Shown here one piece after another: positions 6,500-13,543 of a DNA stretch of 13,543 bases; the first letter of the stretch is position 1; the number at the start of each line of letters is the position of its first letter. The stretch lies in contig CAKUKM010000048.1 in assembly GCA_934663595.1 (NCBI GenBank), forward strand, positions 1-13,543, written 5' to 3'. Source of the DNA: an uncultured Clostridia bacterium. GTDB lineage: Bacteria > Bacillota > Clostridia > Christensenellales > Aristaeellaceae. Made by a program: the position numbers and the translations under genes. Under the pieces are notes generated by a model. That model worked only from the letters and a program-made list of their open reading frames with translations. It made no database searches and was not told the origin of the DNA.

Positions 6500-7831
6500 T
6501 TAGTCTTCGCTCTTCGTGCGCTCGCGCAGTATGAACTTCAGCGGCGTGCCCTCGAAGCCGAACGCCTTGCGGAACTGCTTTTCGAGATAGCGCTCGTAGG
6601 AGAAGTGCATCAGCGTCTGATCGTTTACGAAGAACACGAACGTCGGCGGGTTCGTCGCCTGCTGCGTCGCATAGAAGATCTTCAGCCGGCGGCCGGACGT
6701 GGCGGGCGGCTGGAGAGCTGCCTGCGCGTCGGTTAAAATGTCGTTGAGCAAACCGGTCGTGATTCTCCGGCTCGCCTGCTCATAGGCCGCGCGCGCCGCC
6801 TCCAGAATTTTGGTCACCCGCTGGCCGGTCAGCGCCGAAACGAACAGCACGGGCGCGTACTGCATGAATTTCAATTCCTCGCGCACCTTGCGGATGAATT
6901 CGTTCATCGTGCCGGTGTCCTTTTCGATCGCGTCCCATTTGTTGATTACGATGATCGCGGCCTTGCCCTGCTCGTCGATATAGCCGGCGATCTTGCTGTC
7001 CTGCTCGGTCACGCCCTGCGTCGCGTCGATCACGAGAAGCGATACGTCCGAGCGGTCGATCGCGGCCAGCGCGCGCACGATCGAGAAGCGCTCCAGCGAC
7101 TGATATTCAATCGCGCGCTTGCGGCGAATGCCGGCGGTGTCGATCAGGATATAGTCCTGCCCATCCGGCGCGGTGAAGCGCGTGTCGATCGCGTCGCGCG
7201 TCGTGCCGGCGATGTTGGAAACCATCACGCGGTCTTCGCCCAGCAGGCGATTGACCAGCGAGGATTTGCCCACGTTCGGCTTGCCGGCCACGGCGATGCG
7301 AATCGCGCCGACGTCCTCCTCCTGCGCGTCCGGATCGGGGAAATGCTTGCACAATTCCTCCAGCAGATCGCCGAAGTTCAGAAGGTTGATGGAGGATACG
7401 CCGATCGGGTCGCCCAGGCCGAGGTTATAGAATTCGTAGATGTTGTCCATCATGCGAACGTTATCGACCTTATTGACCACGAGCATGACCGGCTTTCCGC
7501 TGCGGCGCAGCATGTCGGCCACGGTCTGGTCGTCCGCGGTGAGCCCGGCCTTGCCATCCACGAAGAACAGAATCACATCGCAGGTTTCGATGGCGATTTC
7601 GGCCTGGCGGCGCATCTGCGAAAGCAGCGGATCGTCGCTCAGCGGATCGATGCCGCCGGTGTCGATCAACGTGAATTTGTAATTCTGCCATTCGCAGTCG
7701 GCGTACACGCGGTCGCGCGTCACGCCCGGCGTGTCCTCGACGATCGCGATGCGGCGGCCCGCCATCTGATTAAAGAAGGTCGACTTGCCGACATTCGGCC
7801 GGCCGACGATTGCCACGAGCGGTTTTGCCAT
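6500..7831 (-). CDS. der: Ribosome-biogenesis GTPase Der (EngA)
   Basis: A 443-aa double GTPase required for maturation of the 50S ribosomal subunit. It has two tandem G domains and a C-terminal KH-like RNA-binding domain. Domain 1: GRPNVGKS at 10-17, DTGG at 57-60, NKVD at 120-123. Domain 2: GKPNVGKS at 183-190, DTAG at 231-234, NKWD at 297-300, SALTG at 332-336. The KH-like domain runs from about 355 to the end. An acidic linker (about 164-174) joins the two G domains. The start has an AGGAGG five bases before ATG. It is the first gene of der-plsY-metG, with the promoter at 7931-7959 and a leader of about 95 nt. The G5 position of domain 1 reads SSINLLNFG rather than the common SAxxGxG form, a mild divergence in an otherwise standard protein. 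Confidence 0.97.
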   Translation of the reverse strand: MAKPLVAIVGRPNVGKSTFFNQMAGRRIAIVEDTPGVTRDRVYADCEWQNYKFTLIDTGGIDPLSDDPLLSQMRRQAEIAIETCDVILFFVDGKAGLTADDQTVADMLRRSGKPVMLVVNKVDNVRMMDNIYEFYNLGLGDPIGVSSINLLNFGDLLEELCKHFPDPDAQEEDVGAIRIAVAGKPNVGKSSLVNRLLGEDRVMVSNIAGTTRDAIDTRFTAPDGQDYILIDTAGIRRKRAIEYQSLERFSIVRALAAIDRSDVSLLVIDATQGVTEQDSKIAGYIDEQGKAAIIVINKWDAIEKDTGTMNEFIRKVREELKFMQYAPVLFVSALTGQRVTKILEAARAAYEQASRRITTGLLNDILTDAQAALQPPATSGRRLKIFYATQQATNPPTFVFFVNDQTLMHFSYERYLEKQFRKAFGFEGTPLKFILRERTKSED

Positions 7832-7930
7832 GAGTACCTCCTGATTCTGTTAAGCAAAAAGCGAGCGCACTAAATTAAAGTGTTGGTACGCCGGCGCTTC
7901 CTAAACCTATAAAATCCCAGCTTATAGAAT

Positions 7931-7959
7931 ATTATACCCCCTATCTGTTAGAAAATCAA
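7931..7959 (-). promoter_or_regulatory. Sigma-A promoter of the der-plsY-metG operon
   Basis: On the minus strand TTGATT (7954-7959) and TATAAT (7931-7936) are spaced by 17 bp. Transcription should begin near 7924, leaving a leader of about 95 nt before der. The leader contains AGCGC/GCGCT (7864-7868 with 7894-7898) followed by five T at 7856-7860, which could be a weak attenuator, but no known riboswitch is recognised. The promoter lies only 11 bp past the regulator gene's stop codon, with no terminator between, so read-through from that gene into der is possible. Confidence 0.8.
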
Positions 7960-7970
7960 CCTGTTTCCAG

Positions 7971-8183
7971 TTACCTTCTGGGATCGTCGGTTCTGCCAAT
8001 AATATAGTCGGCAGAAAGAGAGTAAAAATCACACAGCAGAATCAGGTCGTCGATTTTCAGTTCCGCGCGGCCGTTTTCAATGTGACTATAGCCCTGCTGG
8101 CTCTTTTTCAGTATGCGACCGATCTCGGCCTGAGAATAGTCGCGATCTTCTCGAATTTCTCGAAGCCTTCTGCGATAATCCAA
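7971..8183 (-). CDS. XRE-family (Cro/CI-type) helix-turn-helix regulator, 70 aa
   Basis: A compact single-domain DNA-binding protein. The Cro/CI fold is clear: helices around residues 5-14, the turn-helix YSQAEIGRILKKSQQGYSHIENGR (16-39) with the family's Gln, Gly and Ile-Glu-Asn-Gly positions, then the typical LLCDFYSLSADYIIGRTD tail (49-66). No dimerisation or sensor domain follows, so it probably acts as a plain repressor. It starts at a TTG (8181-8183): GAGGTG lies seven bases upstream and every in-frame upstream codon back to a stop offers no other start. The out-of-frame ATG at that site encodes nothing. It is divergent from the secreted-protein gene, and the shared region holds two operators, which makes autoregulation and control of that gene the likely role (inferred). 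Confidence 0.88.
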   Translation of the reverse strand: MDYRRRLREIREDRDYSQAEIGRILKKSQQGYSHIENGRAELKIDDLILLCDFYSLSADYIIGRTDDPRR

Positions 8184-8207
8184 GATGCATCACCTCAGAA
8201 GTATCGT

Positions 8208-8213
8208 ATTATA
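8208..8213 (-). promoter_or_regulatory. -10 box of the regulator gene promoter
   Basis: A perfect TATAAT on the minus strand (8208-8213), 25 bp before the TTG start of the regulator. No good -35 box lies 16-18 bp upstream (AAAGTC at the 17-bp position), so the promoter looks weak. The box overlaps the outer end of operator 1, as expected for repression of its own gene. Confidence 0.55.
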
Positions 8214-8229
8214 CTCATTGTTTGAGTAT
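8211..8229. promoter_or_regulatory. Operator 1 of the divergent promoter region
   Basis: An inverted repeat ATACTCA (8211-8217) / TGAGTAT (8223-8229) with a 5-bp centre. It covers the minus-strand -10 box and touches the plus-strand -35 box. Its core matches operator 2, giving a shared form TACTCA-N5-TGAGTA, with centres 25 bp apart. Binding by the adjacent XRE regulator is inferred. Confidence 0.65.
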
Positions 8230-8257
8230 TGACTTTTACTCAAAGATTGAGTATAAT
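8229..8257 (+). promoter_or_regulatory. Sigma-A promoter of the secreted-protein gene
   Basis: TTGACT (8229-8234) and a perfect TATAAT (8252-8257) with an ideal 17-bp spacer. Transcription should begin near 8264, giving a leader of about 84 nt before the GTG start. This is a strong promoter by sequence, and operator 2 fills its spacer almost exactly. Confidence 0.82.
8237..8253. promoter_or_regulatory. Operator 2, inside the spacer of the plus-strand promoter
   Basis: An inverted repeat TACTCAA (8237-8243) / TTGAGTA (8247-8253) lying between the -35 and -10 boxes of the plus-strand promoter. It matches operator 1 in both half-sites. The two inner half-sites also form a palindrome, TTTGAGTA (8221-8228) / TACTCAAA (8237-8244). 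A bound repressor here would exclude RNA polymerase. Confidence 0.65.
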
Positions 8258-8347
8258 TTAGAAAACAGATCGAATAAGGAGGGGCGAAGAATTCAGAAAA
8301 TACGGGACAACGACAGACAAAGCGCACATGGAAAGGAGAATGAAAAA

Positions 8348-8974
8348 GTGAAGAGGTATTTGTGCTTAGTAATCGCAGCATTGCTCGCGCTTAGCGGCAT
8401 GTCTGCGATGGCGGAGTTGGCCGCAGAGGGAACGGAGCATTCGTTTGATCACAGCGTATGGGAAGGATTGGACGGCTACAGCGAGGATAAGTTCGATAAG
8501 ACATGGAAATATCAGATAAAGGTCTATAATCCGCAAGAAGTGGATTTGGCGCTCGTGCTGACAATCCAGGGAAAACTCGCAGACTCTAAGATTGAAGACA
8601 TCACGTTATTTACTGTCGATATGGACAATGCTGCACCCGCTGAAAAACTGCAGGTTTTGATCGGCGAAACCGTATACACATTTGATTTTTCTGAAATGCT
8701 GGAGCAATTGGGCTTGAGCGCGTTGATGCTTTCGAATGGTAACAGCAGCTTTTTCGAAGCGCTTGCAAACGCTGAAGAGGTTTCCCTGCGAGCGAGTTTC
8801 GACGGCACCAGCTACGATGTAGTTTACTCTTCGAACAATGAAAAATTCAAGGCGATGCAATCTGCGCTGCAGGAATTCTTCCGCCAGGGCGGAACGGATT
8901 GCTATAGTGCAGACGCTGTGGATATGTGTACAACGCTGGAAGAGCTGCAATTACAGGTTATGACGGTAGAGTAA
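8348..8974 (+). CDS. Secreted protein of unknown function, 208 aa
   Basis: I do not recognise a family. The first 22 residues are a clean Sec signal peptide: basic start (V/M-K-R), hydrophobic core LCLVIAALLALSG, and an AMA cleavage site at 20-22. There is no lipobox Cys at the cut and no LPxTG anchor or late membrane segment, so the mature 186-aa protein should be released. It is acidic and looks like a mix of beta strands and helices (for example LQVLIGETVYTFDFSEMLEQ); two late Cys (in TDCYS and DMCTT) could form a disulfide. The GTG at 8348 has AGGAG nine bases upstream. An ATG at 8340 gives only M-K-K-stop. Its promoter has two operators facing the regulator gene, and a strong terminator follows. 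Two sampled 60-base lines contain 25 and 31 G+C, against 43 of 60 in a sampled plsY line, which suggests acquisition. Possible roles (toxin, inhibitor, surface ligand) are guesses. Confidence 0.8.
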   Translation: MKRYLCLVIAALLALSGMSAMAELAAEGTEHSFDHSVWEGLDGYSEDKFDKTWKYQIKVYNPQEVDLALVLTIQGKLADSKIEDITLFTVDMDNAAPAEKLQVLIGETVYTFDFSEMLEQLGLSALMLSNGNSSFFEALANAEEVSLRASFDGTSYDVVYSSNNEKFKAMQSALQEFFRQGGTDCYSADAVDMCTTLEELQLQVMTVE

Positions 8975-8975
8975 A

Positions 8976-9003
8976 ATAAAAGCCCGGAAAACCGGGCTTT
9001 TAT
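8976..9003. terminator. Bidirectional terminator between the secreted-protein and DUF512 genes
   Basis: A 12-bp perfect stem, ATAAAAGCCCGG (8976-8987) with CCGGGCTTTTAT (8992-9003), loop AAAA. Both strands leave the GC stem into TTTT. It serves the convergent genes on both sides and even contains the TAA stop codon of the DUF512 gene (9000-9002). Confidence 0.88.
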
Positions 9004-10310
9004 CTTTTCCGTTGGTCCAGAATGGCCTGAACCAGCTCGTCTCCGCGGCGGCCGACGGGGTGAATCGGCTTTCCGAGGCGGTCTTCCACGTCGGTCAGCG
9101 CCCAATCGTCCAGGAATTTATCGCCCTCCGAGCGCAGCATGCATTCGGTGATCAGTATGCAATCGCAATCCACATCCGCAAGCGCGCGCAGCAGATCCGA
9201 GCCGGTTACCAGCCCGGACACCGTGACCGACGGGCCGAAGAACCGGTTTTCCACCGGAATTACGGTCACGCTCGTTCCGGCGATCGGATGCTCGGAAACG
9301 AGCCTTTTCAGGAAATCGCCCGCCGAAACGCCGCAGGCAATCGCGATTTTTTTGCCCGGGACCGGCCGCCGCGCCGCCTCCGGAAGCGCTTCCCACGCCT
9401 CGGTGAATTCCGTTTCGGTCTTTCGAAGAAGGCCGACGCCGTCGTCGATCTGGCCGTAGTCCTCGTATTCCTCGTCGCCCGGCACGTCGAGCCCGGCCTG
9501 CAGATAGAATTCGTCCGACGGGAACACGAATCGCGTGCCGCGCTCGGAAAGCAGCTTTTCGCGCCAGACGTTCGCCTGTTCGATCACGCGCCGCGCTTCC
9601 TCGCGGGTGTATTTCCGCAGGGGATACAGGCCGTCGCGATGATCGGTCAGTCCCACCGGCACCAGCGCGAACGACAGCGCGCCCGGCAGCGCGGCGAGCG
9701 CCGCAATCGTTTCCTCCAGCGCGGGGCCGTCGTTGATTCCGGGGCAGAGCACGGCCTGGCAGTGGAATTCAATGCCGTTGTCGGACAGCTTTTTCAGCTG
9801 CTCCGGCAGCGCCCGCGCCCGCGGCGTCTGCAGAAGGCGCTCGCGCAGATCGGGATCGATCGCGTGCACGGAAACGTACAGCGGCGACGCGTGCCGCGCG
9901 ATGATGCGATCCAGCTCGCGATCGGTGATGTTGGTCAGCGTTACATAATTGCCCATCATCAGGCTCATTCGCCAGTCGTCGTCCTTGACGCGCATGCTCG
10001 GCCGCACGTTTTCCGGCAGCTGATCGACGAAGCAGAACAGGCAGTGGTTCAGGCACATCCGCACCGGCGACATCATCGGATATTTGAAATTCAGCCCGAG
10101 AGATTCGTATTCGCCCTTTTTGATCGAGAACTGCAGCTCGGCCTCGCCGCGGCGAAGCTGAACCGTCAGCCGCTTTTCCGCGCAGTATTCCTGATAATCC
10201 AGAAAATCCACAACCGCGCGGCCGCCGATCGCGGTCAGGCGATCGCCCGCGCGAATGCCCGCCCTGTCCGCAGGGCTTCCCGGATCGACCGAAACAATCA
10301 GATGCGCCAT
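9000..10310 (-). CDS. PDZ / radical SAM / DUF512 protein
   Basis: A 436-aa cytoplasmic iron-sulfur protein of the DUF512 family (the TIGR03279-type putative FeS protein found in cyanobacteria and Clostridia). An N-terminal PDZ-like domain (about 3-62, with VDPGSPADRAGIRAGDRL) is followed by a radical SAM region whose cluster ligands are Cys86, Cys90 and Cys93 in CLNHCLFC (CX3CX2C). The C-terminal DUF512 domain spans roughly 225-430. No substrate has been established for the family as far as I know. The start at 10310 was chosen for GGGAG six bases upstream and because the PDZ domain begins at once; a start 19 codons earlier adds a non-conserved charged leader. DUF512 genes often lie directly before der in Clostridia; here the regulator and secreted-protein pair lies between them. 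It has its own promoter at 10347-10375. Confidence 0.9.
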   Translation of the reverse strand: MAHLIVSVDPGSPADRAGIRAGDRLTAIGGRAVVDFLDYQEYCAEKRLTVQLRRGEAELQFSIKKGEYESLGLNFKYPMMSPVRMCLNHCLFCFVDQLPENVRPSMRVKDDDWRMSLMMGNYVTLTNITDRELDRIIARHASPLYVSVHAIDPDLRERLLQTPRARALPEQLKKLSDNGIEFHCQAVLCPGINDGPALEETIAALAALPGALSFALVPVGLTDHRDGLYPLRKYTREEARRVIEQANVWREKLLSERGTRFVFPSDEFYLQAGLDVPGDEEYEDYGQIDDGVGLLRKTETEFTEAWEALPEAARRPVPGKKIAIACGVSAGDFLKRLVSEHPIAGTSVTVIPVENRFFGPSVTVSGLVTGSDLLRALADVDCDCILITECMLRSEGDKFLDDWALTDVEDRLGKPIHPVGRRGDELVQAILDQRKR

Positions 10311-10346
10311 ACATTTCTCCCGTTCAAGAAAAAACCTTTTCATTAT

Positions 10347-10375
10347 ATTATCGCGCGGAATCGACAATTCGTCAA
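10347..10375 (-). promoter_or_regulatory. Sigma-A promoter of the DUF512 gene
   Basis: On the minus strand TTGACG (10370-10375) and GATAAT (10347-10352) have a 17-bp spacer. Each box differs from consensus at one base. The predicted leader is about 30 nt. It is divergent from the ppdK promoter, with about 75 bp between the two -35 boxes. Confidence 0.65.
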
Positions 10376-10449
10376 CCGGTTTCCTGCTAAGATTCTGTCA
10401 AGAAGCGCGCGAAAATGCGAAAAAAGAGGCTCAATTTACCAAAAGACGC

Positions 10450-10478
10450 TTGAAAAAGATTTCTTTGGGTTGTATAAT
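10450..10478 (+). promoter_or_regulatory. Sigma-A promoter of ppdK
   Basis: TTGAAA (10450-10455) and TATAAT (10473-10478) with a 17-bp spacer. Transcription should begin near 10485, giving a leader of about 77 nt before the ppdK ATG. No operator-like palindrome is evident in the leader. Confidence 0.75.
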
Positions 10479-10561
10479 GAGATGCTTTTAGGCGAACGGT
10501 TATACAGGAATGATTTCCGGTCGTCTTTGTGTCAATTCTACTTTTTTTCAGGAGGAGTACC

Positions 10562-13192
<2,631 letters not shown>

Positions 13193-13197
13193 GGCAA

Positions 13198-13259
13198 TTG
13201 CTGCCGCGTTTGATCGCACGATTTTGAGTCGGGAAGCGGTCGACAGGGCCGACAGCCAG
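13198..13259 (+). repeat. Short (62-bp) form of the ppdK-downstream repeat
   Basis: It starts 5 bp after the ppdK stop with TTGCTGCCGCG, follows the 176-bp unit for its first 34 or so bases (through ATTTTGAGTCG), then jumps to the unit's last part (AGGGCCGACAGCCAG). It therefore looks like a unit with about 114 bp missing in the middle. It lacks both long hairpins of the full unit. Confidence 0.6.
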
Positions 13260-13435
13260 TTGCTGCCGCGTTTGATCGCACGATTTTGAGTCGAATAGCG
13301 ACTCAAAATCTAATGTAGTTCAAAGCGATAACGGGTTCCCATAGCACCACAAATTGCACCGGACAACGGTGCAATTTGTTTACAAGTCGGAGACTTGAGT
13401 CGGTTGCTGCCGCGGTCGGCAGGGCCGACAGCCAG
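13260..13435 (+). repeat. Full 176-bp structured repeat unit
   Basis: The unit runs from one TTGCTGCCGCG to the next copy of itself. It holds four hairpins: GATTTTGAGTCG/CGACTCAAAATC (13282-13293 with 13299-13310), a 13-bp stem at 13349-13361/13367-13379 (core AATTGCACCG), CAAGTC/GACTTG (13383-13397) and GTCGGC/GCCGAC (13415-13429). A further TTGCTGCCGCG begins at 13404. No open frame in it is convincing; the minus-strand frames across the array merely translate the repeat. Confidence 0.7.
13349..13379 (+). terminator. Possible ppdK terminator within the repeat
   Basis: A 13-bp perfect stem with a 5-nt loop, followed by TTTAC on the plus strand after a T-containing stem end (ATTTGTTTAC). It is the best terminator-like structure after ppdK, though 157 bp downstream and with only a short T run. 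No closer candidate is seen. Confidence 0.4.
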
Positions 13436-13543
13436 TTGCTGCCGCGCTTAATCGCACGATTTTGAATCGGGAAGCGACTCAAAATCTTATGTAGTTCGAA
13501 GCGGTAACGGGTTCCCATAGCACCACAAATTGCACCGGACAAC
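13436..13543 (+). repeat. Second copy of the 176-bp repeat, cut by the window end
   Basis: 108 bases align with 13260-13367 without gaps; I count nine differences, about 92% identity. The first hairpin now has one mismatch (GATTTTGAATCG against CGACTCAAAATC). The array continues past the window. Confidence 0.7.

Noticed and set aside
8222..8347. N-terminal extension of the secreted protein back to a TTG at 8222
   Set aside because: That codon lies inside the promoter, upstream of the predicted transcription start, and would bury the signal peptide behind a charged leader.
8190..8381. A 63-codon minus-strand frame across the divergent promoter
   Set aside because: It covers the operators and both promoters, has no binding site, and has no recognisable feature.
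7971..8974. Toxin-antitoxin or abortive-infection system
   Set aside because: The regulator is antitoxin-sized and the operators fit, but the partner carries a Sec signal peptide and is divergent rather than co-transcribed, so a classical intracellular toxin is unlikely; this remains untested.
13303..13542. A 79-aa minus-strand frame in the ppdK-downstream array
   Set aside because: Its N- and C-terminal parts repeat each other because the DNA repeats; there is no start signal.
13193..13543. CRISPR array
   Set aside because: The repeats are long, diverged, internally palindromic and contiguous or irregularly spaced (62, 144 and 32 bp), with no short constant repeats separated by unique spacers.

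Overview
The window looks like the chromosome of a GC-rich, probably gut-type Clostridia (Bacillota). The evidence is strong purine-rich ribosome binding sites, sigma-A-type promoters, the der-plsY pair close to a DUF512 radical-SAM gene, the metG-tatD pair, and a Clostridium-type pyruvate phosphate dikinase. The phylum is fairly secure; nothing finer can be read from this sequence. Almost everything is on the minus strand except ppdK and one small secreted-protein gene.

Layout. 1-174: a cluster of three strong hairpins (terminators) with no gene. 175-1476 (-): CPA2-type cation/proton antiporter with its own promoter. 1477-1899: a gene-free stretch holding a 255-bp palindrome-rich element with terminal inverted repeats, flanked on both sides by copies of a 24-bp terminator hairpin; it looks like a MITE inserted in the DUF445 gene's terminator. 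1900-3578 (-): DUF445 membrane protein and TatD nuclease, overlapping by ATGA. 3579-3793: no gene, three hairpins including a 21-bp perfect inverted repeat. 3794-7831 (-): compact operon der-plsY-metG (gaps of 24 and 30 bp) with a clear promoter at 7931-7959. 7971-8974: an accessory divergon, a 70-aa XRE-type regulator (-) and a 208-aa secreted protein of unknown function (+), sharing a promoter region with two matching palindromic operators. 9000-10310 (-): PDZ/radical-SAM/DUF512 protein. 10562-13192 (+): ppdK, divergent from DUF512. 13193-13543: a structured repeat array (176-bp unit) running off the window end.

How the parts relate. The core genes are housekeeping: ribosome biogenesis (Der), phospholipid synthesis (PlsY), methionyl-tRNA charging (MetG), nuclease (TatD), glycolysis/gluconeogenesis (PpdK) and ion homeostasis. 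The parts that stand out as accessory are the regulator/secreted-protein pair, of visibly lower GC and set between DUF512 and der, and the two families of structured intergenic repeats. The regulator pair is the best candidate for an undescribed small system, but its function cannot be read from the sequence.
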